NCBI GenBank assembly: GCA_020627705.1
Contig: JAHDGJ010000001.1
Location: 252,398 to 316,397, forward strand
Direction of reading: 5' to 3'
DNA: 64,000 bases
Origin: Saprospiraceae bacterium
GTDB taxonomy: Bacteria > Bacteroidota > Bacteroidia > Chitinophagales > Saprospiraceae
Shown piece after piece: positions 9,534-17,593 of this stretch; positions within the stretch are counted from its first letter, which is position 1, and every line of letters starts with the position of its first letter. Made by a program: the position numbers and the translations under genes. The notes under the pieces are model-generated. The model was not told the origin of the DNA, ran no database searches, and worked only from the letters and a program-made list of their open reading frames with translations.

Positions 9534-9568
9534 GCTTTAAAAAATTCTTATATATTTTTTAAAGCTAT
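9531..9568. repeat. Perfect inverted repeat, 15-bp arms, 8-bp spacer
   Basis: ATAGCTTTAAAAAAT (9531-9545) and ATTTTTTAAAGCTAT (9554-9568) are exact reverse complements around TCTTATAT. It is directly upstream of and partly inside the candidate -7 element of nrdBA, so an operator is a reasonable guess. It could also act as a weak terminator for corA, since the minus-strand copy is followed by TTTTG. Confidence 0.7.
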
Positions 9569-9698
9569 GTGTAAGTCTTTGGCTTTTAACCTCGAAAAGG
9601 AATTTTAATCCATCCCTTTTCATCTCATCAAAAAAGAAAAATTCGTTCGATTTGATACCTCAAAATAACAGATAATTATTGATTTGAATATATAAAAG

Positions 9699-9782
9699 TT
9701 ATTAACAATGTGTTGATAACTATGCTAACATATTATAAATCAAGCTAATATGATTTCAGACTTTTTAAGGCGATGTGGATAA
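9699..9782. promoter_or_regulatory. Cluster of DnaA-box-like 9-mers
   Basis: TGTGGATAA at 9774-9782 is the exact reverse complement of the DnaA box TTATCCACA. TGTTGATAA (9711-9719) and TTATTAACA (9699-9707) each differ from the consensus TTATNCACA at one base and face each other across 3 bases. One-mismatch boxes are common in AT-rich DNA, so only the perfect one is strong. Confidence 0.4.
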
Positions 9783-9831
9783 CTTATTGTATTAAGAAAT
9801 ATTCTAATACGTTAAAGCCCTAAAATGAGCG

Positions 9832-10782
9832 CTATACCTTCCGCTTTCGAACGAAAAACCAAATCAACAACATTCCAAGAACAAGAGAAATGAGGATAAT
9901 GGTTGGAAAGGCAAATTTAGAATCGTTAAATGGGAGATGCTTGAGATTCATTCCATAGAAACTCGCAACCAAGGTTGGAACCATTAGTATTATCGTAATA
10001 ATGGTTAATCGCTGGATAAAAACATTCAAATTGTTTGAAACAATAGATGCATAGGCTTCCATCGTACCACTCAATATATTCGTGTATACGTTGGACATTT
10101 CTAACGCCTGAGAATTGTCGATGATCAAGTCTTCAAATAGATCCGAATGAAACTCTAAGTCTCGCACTCTGAGAATATCCGACCTTTTCATTTTCATCTT
10201 CAACAATTCATTGGTACTTAAAGCTGTTACGAAATACACTAGACTTTTTTCTATTCGAAGCAATTGCTGCAATTCTGCATTTCGACTTGAGTTATACAAT
10301 TCTTGCTCTATTAAGTTTCGTCTTAGATTGAGTTTATTTAGAGACTGTAAAAATCCTTTTACATTTTCTTCCAAAATTTGCAGCACAAACAGCTTGCGAT
10401 CCTGAGGATTAAAATTTTTAACTCTCCCCTCCAAAAACTTGTTTACCACGGGATTTTCCCTCGGAGAAATAGTTACAATATGATTTGTTGTTAATACAAT
10501 ACCAATAGGGATAGTTATATAAATAGCTTCAGATTCATTTTCAGAATCATTTAAATATGGTGTATTAATGAGTATCAATAAATCATTATCTTCCCGCTCA
10601 TACCTCGAACGCTCATTGATATCTAAGGAATCCGTCAAAAAGTCCAAAGGTATTTCGAGACGATTTGCTAATTCTTCTATTTCGTTGAGCGGAGTATCTG
10701 GTTCAACATTGATCCAAACACACTGCTCCAAGTTTTCCTTGCTACTTAGCTGAGGGCCTATTTTTTCATAGTACTTGATCAT
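9832..10782 (-). CDS. corA: CorA-family magnesium/divalent cation transporter
   Basis: A 316-residue protein with the CorA layout: a long cytosolic alpha/beta plus helical N-terminal domain and two C-terminal membrane helices (about residues 255-277 and 288-310). The first helix ends in YGMN, the GMN selectivity signature of CorA/Mrs2 channels, and the C-terminus is the short basic tail RKRKV. It would import Mg2+ (some members export Zn2+ or carry Co2+). It precedes the nrdBA upstream region on the same strand but is separated by 417 bases, so co-transcription is uncertain. Confidence 0.92.
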   Translation of the reverse strand: MIKYYEKIGPQLSSKENLEQCVWINVEPDTPLNEIEELANRLEIPLDFLTDSLDINERSRYEREDNDLLILINTPYLNDSENESEAIYITIPIGIVLTTNHIVTISPRENPVVNKFLEGRVKNFNPQDRKLFVLQILEENVKGFLQSLNKLNLRRNLIEQELYNSSRNAELQQLLRIEKSLVYFVTALSTNELLKMKMKRSDILRVRDLEFHSDLFEDLIIDNSQALEMSNVYTNILSGTMEAYASIVSNNLNVFIQRLTIITIILMVPTLVASFYGMNLKHLPFNDSKFAFPTIILISLVLGMLLIWFFVRKRKV

Positions 10783-10857
10783 AGTTTGAATCCATGATGA
10801 TTAATAATAATATATCCGTTAGATAAGAAACAAATACTAAGCCATAAGTGGCTTTTA

Positions 10858-11481
10858 TTAGATTCTTAAAAAGGACACAAAATAAGTCCATATTTCCTTA
10901 GGAAGGGACCTTTCCATACGTAACATATAGATATCTTGAAATACTTGGGCTTGTTGTTCAAAGTTCAATTCACTCAAGGGAGCATTTGTTCGTACCATTT
11001 CTTTTATACGGCCTACCCCGCCATAACTGTAATCCGGGGTAAAATGTTGGGCTTTGAGGGCCCTATATATATAACAACTGCCATACTTTTTACTTTGCCA
11101 GACATGTATCAATTCGTGTACAAACACAGCCAAACTCAGTTCTTTCACGCAATAGATGTTGCGACAGAAAACAAAAGCGTGAAAATATCCATCTCTAAGT
11201 GGATGTATACGTTCTCTAATCCTGATATCTTTTCCAATCCCTTCATTTTGAAATAGGCCTTTAACGATTTGAGTTTCCTCTTTGTTTATTCTTCGAAATC
11301 TACTAAAGGGCCAAATCCGGACAAAACCTTGTATAAGGTCAGGAAGCCAAAGCACATCTAAAAACATGAACACCAAATCCATTGGCCAATCAAACCAATG
11401 CCTTATTTGGGGATTAGTCTTTGATTCAATAAATAACAAATGCTTTAGTAAACGCCGCCATCGGATACCAATTTCTTTCAC
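10858..11481 (-). CDS. HEXXH-motif protein related to the DUF4157 / 'vgr-related' family
   Basis: A 207-residue protein starting with GTG. The centre has IRIRERIHPLRDGYFHAFVF, then FVHELIHVWQ at about residue 123, an HEXXH zinc-protease signature, and later FEQQAQVFQDIY. This order of a basic/aromatic segment, HEXXHxWQ and EQQA(E/Q)xxxDY is what I associate with the DUF4157-like proteins often labelled vgr-related. The N-terminus has a moderately hydrophobic stretch (PMDLVFMFLDVLWLPDLI) but no clear signal peptide. No secretion-system genes are nearby, so a peptidase or scaffolding role remains open. It ends 13 bases after... upstream neighbour is the LolE-like permease, probably same transcript. 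Confidence 0.6.
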   Translation of the reverse strand: MKEIGIRWRRLLKHLLFIESKTNPQIRHWFDWPMDLVFMFLDVLWLPDLIQGFVRIWPFSRFRRINKEETQIVKGLFQNEGIGKDIRIRERIHPLRDGYFHAFVFCRNIYCVKELSLAVFVHELIHVWQSKKYGSCYIYRALKAQHFTPDYSYGGVGRIKEMVRTNAPLSELNFEQQAQVFQDIYMLRMERSLPKEIWTYFVSFLRI

Positions 11482-11494
11482 AGCTTAGTACGTA

Positions 11495-12793
11495 TTAATC
11501 AAATCTCAAAGCTTTGACTGGTGAAATATAGGTAACCAAATAGGTTGGTAAGATTAGAAAAATCAGCGTAATTATAATCGTAGACACATTAAGTAGTATC
11601 AAAGTCCAAAGATCTAGTTCTATCGGTGCTACAGATAGATAATAGTTTTGCTCGTCGAGCTTGATAAAACCAAACCATTTTTGCAACAAACAAACCATTA
11701 TCCCAGCAAAAGACCCTATCAATAAGCCATAAGAAACAATTCTTCCAGCCATTCGGAGAAATATTTTTCGAATATCCCAATTACGCATCCCCAACGACTT
11801 TAAGATTCCAATCATTTTCGATCTCTCAAGAATCAAAATGAGCAGTGCGGTAATCATATTAATTATACTTACTACCACCATCAAGAGCAGAATGACTCTT
11901 TCGTTGATGTTTTGAAGTTCTAGCCATTCGAAAATTCCACCAAATTTGTCTTTGATCGTTTCAGAATACAAATTGGATGGCAGTATATCAAAGTATATGA
12001 ATTCTGAAATAGCCTCAACATCATCGAGGTTTTCGACAAATACCTCTATACCACCAACTTGAGTTTTTTCCCATTCTAACAATTGTTGGATCCGAGATTG
12101 ATCAATTAAAATGAATCTTTTGTCATATTCATTTAGCCCCGTGTTATATAGGCCTTTAATTTGAAACTGCCGCTTCCTTTGTTTTCCGTCAATAAAGAAA
12201 TCGACGTTAAACTTATCTCCAAGTTTTAAATTTAACCTATTGGAAATGACTGTAGAAATCCAAGCATCTTTGGATTTTCCGTCTTTCAAATCAATGGGTT
12301 CACCCTCCACCAAATACTGAGACATTCTTTCCCAATCAAAGTCTGTTCCTATCCCTTTGGCAAAAATAGCCTCCAACTCTTCCTTAGTACTTAGTATACC
12401 CGGAATAATGGTAAATGACTGAACATGTTTTATGCCTCCATTGGTTTGATCGCTTGTATACGTATCACCAAATTCTATCCCCATAAAACCCGATGGTTTT
12501 TGGAAATCTACATTCTTCAATTCTTTGAGTTGTTGGTAATATTCTTGACCAATATCTATGGGTACATTTTCTTGGCTTCTGTTATAATTGGTATCGTATA
12601 AATGAATGTGTCCCCAAAAACCAAATATCTTTTCTGAAATCTGGTTCTGAAATCCTCGAATCATAGCAGTTGTAATAATCATAACAGCCAGGCTCAGGGC
12701 AATGGCTGCAATCGCAATTTTTACAATTATTCCGGTAAATCTCTTGTTAGAGGTTCCAGAAATTCTACTTTCTATTTTCGACGTTAGATTCAA
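11495..12793 (-). CDS. FtsX-like ABC permease of the LolC/LolE (lipoprotein-releasing) type
   Basis: A 432-residue inner-membrane permease. One N-terminal membrane helix (about residues 23-45), a large periplasmic MacB-like domain (about 46-280) and three C-terminal helices make the standard FtsX topology. Family members work with a LolD-type ATPase to move lipoproteins to the outer membrane or drive other mechanotransmission; no ATPase gene is in the window. There is no ATG near the start; the frame opens with TTG at 12793 (or ATT at 12814), so the exact N-terminus is uncertain. It is divergent from tyrS. Confidence 0.85.
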   Translation of the reverse strand: MNLTSKIESRISGTSNKRFTGIIVKIAIAAIALSLAVMIITTAMIRGFQNQISEKIFGFWGHIHLYDTNYNRSQENVPIDIGQEYYQQLKELKNVDFQKPSGFMGIEFGDTYTSDQTNGGIKHVQSFTIIPGILSTKEELEAIFAKGIGTDFDWERMSQYLVEGEPIDLKDGKSKDAWISTVISNRLNLKLGDKFNVDFFIDGKQRKRQFQIKGLYNTGLNEYDKRFILIDQSRIQQLLEWEKTQVGGIEVFVENLDDVEAISEFIYFDILPSNLYSETIKDKFGGIFEWLELQNINERVILLLMVVVSIINMITALLILILERSKMIGILKSLGMRNWDIRKIFLRMAGRIVSYGLLIGSFAGIMVCLLQKWFGFIKLDEQNYYLSVAPIELDLWTLILLNVSTIIITLIFLILPTYLVTYISPVKALRFD

Positions 12794-12841
12794 TTTCGTT
12801 AATCTGTTACTAATTTAAGCACATTGACGTGGCTATTGTGA

Positions 12842-12849
12842 TATTTTTG
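12842..12849 (+). promoter_or_regulatory. Candidate tyrS -7 element (TATTTTTG)
   Basis: TATTTTTG matches TAnnTTTG, 20 bases before the tyrS ATG. A TTG at 12824-12826 is 15 bases upstream, shorter than the 17-23 usually reported, so the -33 assignment is weak. Confidence 0.4.
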
Positions 12850-12869
12850 CAACTGCAAATAAAACAGAG

Positions 12870-14147
12870 ATGGGAAAAAGCTTTTTGGAAGAACTAAAAT
12901 GGCGGGGGATGCTTCATGATATTACACCTGGAGCAGAAGAACAATTGTTGAGTGGAAAAGCCATAGGATATATAGGATTTGATCCTACGGCGCCTTCTAT
13001 GACTATAGGAAATTATGTACAAATAATGCTGCTATCTTTTTGGCAAAGAGCTGGCAACCAACCAATTGTCCTGATGGGAGGAGCGACGGGAAGGATTGGC
13101 GATCCCTCTGGAAAAGACAAAGAACGTCAGCTAAAAAGCTTTGAAGAGTTGGACAGCAACTTAAAATTCCAAGCGGAGCAAGCCAAAAAATTTCTTGATT
13201 TTGAAGGAGAAAATAAAGCCCGCATTGTAAACAACATCGATTTCTATAAAGAAATGAATGTGCTCAATTTTCTTCGAGATGTAGGCAAAACCTTGACGGT
13301 TAGTTATATGATGAGCAAAGACTCTGTTAAAAACAGATTAGAAACAGGGCTCTCTTTTACAGAGTTTAGCTACCAACTATTACAAGCTTATGACTTCCAA
13401 ATGCTTTACGAACAATATGGCTGTCTTTTTCAAATGGGAGGATCAGACCAATGGGGCAATATAACCTCTGGCACAGAATTTATACGAAGAAATACAGAAG
13501 GCAAAGCATTTGCGATTACTACCCCCCTACTCACCAAAGCAGACGGGTCCAAATTTGGAAAATCGGAATCAGGAAATATTTGGCTGGACCCAAAAATGAC
13601 CTCTCCTTACAAATTTTATCAATTTTGGATTAATGCTGCAGATGCTGATTTGCCCAAATATTTTCGTTACTTCTCTTTTAAGGAGAAGGAAGAGATCGAA
13701 GCCTTGGAGACTCAATATGCTGATGACCCAAGAGCATTAAAGAAAATACTAGCCGAAGAAATAACTGTCCGTGTTCATTCAAAGGCAGCCTATGAGTCGG
13801 TTCAAAAAGTGTCCGAAATCCTATTCAACAAAAAAGCAACAAGAGAGGACTTATTGAGTATGGATATGGATTCTTTAGAAGCAGTCTCTAATGAAATTTC
13901 GACCTTTGGGGTTAACAAAGTGATATTCGATAAGGGTGCAAATGTCATCGATTTAATTTCTGAGCATACCAGGATAGTAGGTTCTAAAGGAGATGCAAGA
14001 AGAGCGATTCAAAACAATGCTTTGTCAATCAATAAAATTAAAGTGGACTCCAATGAATTTGAAGTTTCTTCAAATGAGCTCTTACATGAAAAATACGTTC
14101 TTGTCGAAAATGGTAAAAAGAATAAATTTCTTCTAGAGGTGGAATAG
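12870..14147 (+). CDS. tyrS: Tyrosyl-tRNA synthetase
   Basis: A 425-residue class I aminoacyl-tRNA synthetase that charges tRNA-Tyr. Motifs include GFDPTAPS, VLMGGATGRIGDPSGK, the tyrosine-binding YQLLQAYDF, QMGGSDQWGNI and the KMSKS-equivalent KFGKS. A C-terminal S4-like domain (about residues 355-425) contains GDARRAIQNNALSIN. The HIGH signature is altered to TIGN: residues 45 and 48, both His in Geobacillus TyrRS, are Thr and Asn. His-to-Asn at 48 is known in the family, Thr at 45 is unusual. It starts the plus-strand run reaching 18781. Confidence 0.95.
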   Translation: MGKSFLEELKWRGMLHDITPGAEEQLLSGKAIGYIGFDPTAPSMTIGNYVQIMLLSFWQRAGNQPIVLMGGATGRIGDPSGKDKERQLKSFEELDSNLKFQAEQAKKFLDFEGENKARIVNNIDFYKEMNVLNFLRDVGKTLTVSYMMSKDSVKNRLETGLSFTEFSYQLLQAYDFQMLYEQYGCLFQMGGSDQWGNITSGTEFIRRNTEGKAFAITTPLLTKADGSKFGKSESGNIWLDPKMTSPYKFYQFWINAADADLPKYFRYFSFKEKEEIEALETQYADDPRALKKILAEEITVRVHSKAAYESVQKVSEILFNKKATREDLLSMDMDSLEAVSNEISTFGVNKVIFDKGANVIDLISEHTRIVGSKGDARRAIQNNALSINKIKVDSNEFEVSSNELLHEKYVLVENGKKNKFLLEVE

Positions 14148-14150
14148 TCC

Positions 14151-14972
14151 ATGAGTATTCGAAATCTATATTACAAACTTCCTCCATCTGCTCGTTTTCT
14201 GTCGAGAAAACTGCTTTATATCCCTCAGGATATTTTGCATGCCTTTGGCCCAAATGCAAAGAAGTATCCTGCTCCAAGTTTAATTTATACAGGAGGAGGA
14301 AACTTTAGAGAAACAGGTTTTCGATTCGTCGAATATTTCAAAAAACATGGAGATTTAAAACCGAACGAAGATGTTCTTGACATTGGTTGTGGTATAGGGC
14401 GGATGGCTATCCCACTAACCGAATATTTAGATAAAGGTGCACGTTATGATGGTTTTGATGTAATCCCCATGGGTATAAAATGGTGCAATGGTTTTATAGC
14501 CAAACAACATCAGAACTTCAAATTCCATCTCATAGATCTAAAGAACGATTTGTACCGAAACGATGGTGAAGACGCAGCAAATTTTACCTTTCCTTTAAAA
14601 GCAGAAAGTAAAGATTTTATCTTCTTAATCAGTGTAATGACACATCTTCAAAAAGAAGAAATGGAGAATTATCTGAAAGAAATTTATCGATTACTGAGAC
14701 CAGGAAAAACATGCTTTAGTACGTTTTTCGTACTAGATGAAAAACTTAAAGAAGTAAATCCAAATTTTTCTTTCAAGTTTAAATATGAAGATTTTTCATT
14801 GATGGATCAAAAGGTGAAAAGCGCCAATATCGCATTTCAAAAAGCATTTCTTTTTAAGCTACTAGAAGAGGTAGGCTTTTCTAAAATTCAATATTTTCCA
14901 GGTTATTGGCGCAATCCAGAGAAAGATTCTGAAGCCTTAGATTTTCAAGATATTCTAATTTTTCAAAAGTAA
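14151..14972 (+). CDS. Class I SAM-dependent methyltransferase
   Basis: A 273-residue protein. The SAM-binding motif I is VLDIGCGIGRMAIPL at about residues 79-93, with the acidic end of strand 2 in YDGFDV and motif IV/post-II in KDFIFLISVMTHL. This is a Methyltransf_11/25-type Rossmann enzyme. The C-terminal part (PGYWRNPEKD...) is not one I recognise, so the acceptor is unknown. It begins 3 bases after the tyrS stop, suggesting co-transcription with tyrS, though a functional link is not implied. Confidence 0.8.
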   Translation: MSIRNLYYKLPPSARFLSRKLLYIPQDILHAFGPNAKKYPAPSLIYTGGGNFRETGFRFVEYFKKHGDLKPNEDVLDIGCGIGRMAIPLTEYLDKGARYDGFDVIPMGIKWCNGFIAKQHQNFKFHLIDLKNDLYRNDGEDAANFTFPLKAESKDFIFLISVMTHLQKEEMENYLKEIYRLLRPGKTCFSTFFVLDEKLKEVNPNFSFKFKYEDFSLMDQKVKSANIAFQKAFLFKLLEEVGFSKIQYFPGYWRNPEKDSEALDFQDILIFQK

Positions 14973-15039
14973 TATTTGGCTTCGCTGATTACGCGAATTT
15001 ACTTTTCTGTATTCATGATTGAATCAAAATTTTCAATTT

Positions 15040-15897
15040 ATGTTACAGAGAACACTTCTCAATTTAAACACAGTTGTTGCAATGTTTCTAATTCCTTTGA
15101 CAGGAGCATTTGCACAACAAGCTCCCTTACTACAGGACGTAAAACTCGAAGTAGTTTACCATGAGGTAAGAGAAAATACTTTCAAAACGGAAGATCTTTC
15201 TCAACTCAAAGACTATCAAAAAATCAATCTTTTAAGCAAGAAGAATTCTCTCCAAATCACCCAACTTGAAAGCCATGATGGCAACGCTCAGGTACGCATT
15301 GAGTATTTGGATCGAGAAGACGGTGTTTGGCCAAAAGAACGCAAAGAATATGTTTTTGACCCAAATGTTGCTCCAGGAAATGTATCAAATGTCTCAGGTC
15401 CAATGAGTACTTCAATACTGAACAACAGTACGCAAAAAACTGAGGGAAACAAAATGATTACCAGTACCTTCCAACCTGACTTCATTCAAAAAAATCAATT
15501 TCCCGTTCTTACCAAAGATCATTTTACTCAACTCGAAAATGCTAAAGTCCCATTTAGCACTTTAAAAGGAGGAACGACCATTATTCACTTTACGCCCAAC
15601 TATACTTTGGAGATCAACCCTACACTAAAAACAGTTGAGGAAATAATTCGCCTAAACACACAGGGCAACTCCAAGACAGTGGTAAAAAACACAAAGTACA
15701 CCAAGGTCAATTGTCCTTATTACGTAAACCAAGAGGGAGATCCCATTCACAACGACTCAAATCCCTTATGGTTTCCAACAGAAATTACAATCACACAAGA
15801 TGATGCCCTTACAGGTGGTGCTTGCATACAGAAACGAATGCGCATTACAAGAGAAGTTAAATCAATCGAAGGTGTAGCGGACAACCCCAATTCTTAA
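15040..15897 (+). CDS. Exported protein of unknown function
   Basis: 285 residues from the ATG at 15040; a TTG at 15019 would add 7 residues but spoils the signal-peptide geometry. The N-terminus MLQRTLLNLNTVVAMFLIP followed by TGAFAQQ is a standard signal peptide with cleavage after AFA or AFAQ. The mature part is beta-rich looking, with only two cysteines, late in the sequence (CPYY and ACIQ). I recognise no domain. It lies 22 bases before an exported esterase-like protein and a beta-propeller lipoprotein, so the three probably act together outside the cytoplasm. Confidence 0.75.
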   Translation: MLQRTLLNLNTVVAMFLIPLTGAFAQQAPLLQDVKLEVVYHEVRENTFKTEDLSQLKDYQKINLLSKKNSLQITQLESHDGNAQVRIEYLDREDGVWPKERKEYVFDPNVAPGNVSNVSGPMSTSILNNSTQKTEGNKMITSTFQPDFIQKNQFPVLTKDHFTQLENAKVPFSTLKGGTTIIHFTPNYTLEINPTLKTVEEIIRLNTQGNSKTVVKNTKYTKVNCPYYVNQEGDPIHNDSNPLWFPTEITITQDDALTGGACIQKRMRITREVKSIEGVADNPNS

Positions 15898-15919
15898 TTA
15901 TTAAATAAAATCAAATACA

Positions 15920-17590
15920 ATGAAACAATATATAATATGCTTGACCCTAGGTTTTTTTCTACAATTAGGGCCTCAAAGTTACAGTCAAAGTGATGCAACA
16001 TCCGTCGTAAATTGTAATTTATCTGAGGATACTACATCACAAGAAACAGCACCAATTAGACCTAGTATAAAATCAGATCCTATTCCATATCCCACTGATC
16101 CTAATTATCCGATAAACCATCCTCAAAACCCTAACAATACGAATAGCGACAATGGTGACGGAGCTGGATCTGGTTCAACACAAGAAGAAGGACCAGAGCG
16201 ATTGATCACCTTTGTCCACGGCTTGCAAGGCTCTGATGACTCCTGGGCTACCGCTGCCACTGCTCTAGAGTCAAAATATAAATTTGTACAAGAACGACCA
16301 GAATATGATCAACCAAGTTGGCAAATAGCCGAAGACGAGTTATTCGAAGATTGTAAAGAAGGTACATTTTATGATGTGACAAGTAACAATCTTAATCCAA
16401 CAAAAAGCTTTGCTATTGGCCACAGTTTAGGCGGCCTGATGTCACGAAGAATGCAACAAAAAATGGCCGAAGAAAATGTTCCAGACAACGAAAATTCATT
16501 TCATGGTGTGATAACAATAGGAAGCCCATTGGCTGGTTCTGAGTTAGGAAACAAAGTCCATGAAATAGAAGATTGGCTTTACGATGGTATCAAAGCCTTA
16601 GTCAATGCTTATGGAAATGAAATTTTAGAAAACAGTACGAATAATTTAGTTGAAGCGTTGATTCAATCGATTGCTGATGTGAGTTTTGACCACCCCTTTG
16701 AAACTCTTGAAGCACTTTTATTACAACAATCAGAGATCAGTCTATATGATGATATTTATAGTGATGGATTTGAAACGATCATTGCTATGTTTGATCCTGG
16801 TATTTTGTACGAAATCAGACCGCAATCTGCCCAAATTCAAAATCTTCAAAATTTCTCCAATGACTTACCCTCTGTTTGTATGTATGGAATAGAAGATGAT
16901 CCTGTTTTAATTCGATATTTATCCAGTCGAATCTATTCTGCCAATGCACCAGCATTTGCTGATAACAACGATCAAGAATTAGTAGACCAATATCAAGACT
17001 TATGGGAAAAACTTCAAATGAAAGAAGAATTTTACTTTAATCAATACCTGAATTATCCTGATTGCAATTGGTTTCCAAATCCTTTTAGTTGTACCTCTCA
17101 ATCGATCATGGAGCTTTTTGCCCACTGGGATAAAAATGATCTCTTTGTTGCAAGCCAAAATTTTAGAGAGGCAAGAAGATGGGTTGGCAATATCAACAAC
17201 AGTTGGAAATCGTTTATTGGATCTATAGAATTACAAACTACATTGGAGGGTTATTATTGCCAATGTGAAGAATTTGAAAATGGCGCTTATAATGGCATGA
17301 GTCAATATATTGTAAATGGACAACAAGAATGTGCCCTTTACGACAGCTTGCCAAATCAAGATTGTCAGTTTTATCAAACTCCGATTTACTCGTATCAAAT
17401 GGTTGAAGTTTCCCCTTCAGACGGTGTGGTCCCAGTGTATTCTCAAACAGCGTATCCAAACGCTGGAGATTTTGTTGACATGATCGGGTCCAATCATCAG
17501 CAAGAACGCAATGATACCAATTTAAAAAAGGCAATGGATGATTTATTTTCGGGTGCCAAGGGTATATACTTTAAAACCAACCCGATTTAA
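15920..17590 (+). CDS. Exported alpha/beta hydrolase, PGAP1/lipase-like esterase
   Basis: A 556-residue protein with a signal peptide (MKQYIICLTLGFFLQLG, cleavage near SYSQ) and a Pro/Asn/Ser-rich linker up to about residue 90. The hydrolase core opens with LITFVHGLQGSDDSW, the oxyanion-hole HG motif; the nucleophile elbow is GHSLGG near residue 172. The C-terminal SDGVVPVYSQTAYP and SNHQQERND provide plausible Asp and His partners. A long mostly helical insert (about 230-450) separates the elbow from the Asp/His region. It is probably periplasmic or outer-surface; no T9SS tail is evident. Substrate (ester, lipid or acyl-protein) is unknown. Confidence 0.75.
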   Translation: MKQYIICLTLGFFLQLGPQSYSQSDATSVVNCNLSEDTTSQETAPIRPSIKSDPIPYPTDPNYPINHPQNPNNTNSDNGDGAGSGSTQEEGPERLITFVHGLQGSDDSWATAATALESKYKFVQERPEYDQPSWQIAEDELFEDCKEGTFYDVTSNNLNPTKSFAIGHSLGGLMSRRMQQKMAEENVPDNENSFHGVITIGSPLAGSELGNKVHEIEDWLYDGIKALVNAYGNEILENSTNNLVEALIQSIADVSFDHPFETLEALLLQQSEISLYDDIYSDGFETIIAMFDPGILYEIRPQSAQIQNLQNFSNDLPSVCMYGIEDDPVLIRYLSSRIYSANAPAFADNNDQELVDQYQDLWEKLQMKEEFYFNQYLNYPDCNWFPNPFSCTSQSIMELFAHWDKNDLFVASQNFREARRWVGNINNSWKSFIGSIELQTTLEGYYCQCEEFENGAYNGMSQYIVNGQQECALYDSLPNQDCQFYQTPIYSYQMVEVSPSDGVVPVYSQTAYPNAGDFVDMIGSNHQQERNDTNLKKAMDDLFSGAKGIYFKTNPI

Positions 17591-17593
17591 GAA

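Larger units (their letters stand above)
9415..9831. other. 417-bp AT-rich intergenic region upstream of nrdBA
   Basis: No open frame of note. It holds a TATTTTTG -7-like element on the minus strand (9526-9533), a perfect inverted repeat abutting it (9531-9568), and three DnaA-box-like 9-mers between 9699 and 9782, one of them a perfect match to TTATCCACA on the minus strand. This suggests regulated transcription of nrdBA or a role in replication initiation. Confidence 0.5.

Noticed and set aside
10839..10854. Terminator hairpin AAGCCA/TGGCTT after the HEXXH gene
   Set aside because: Only a 6-base stem, oriented with its T run on the plus strand where no gene ends; it lies upstream of that gene's stop relative to transcription.
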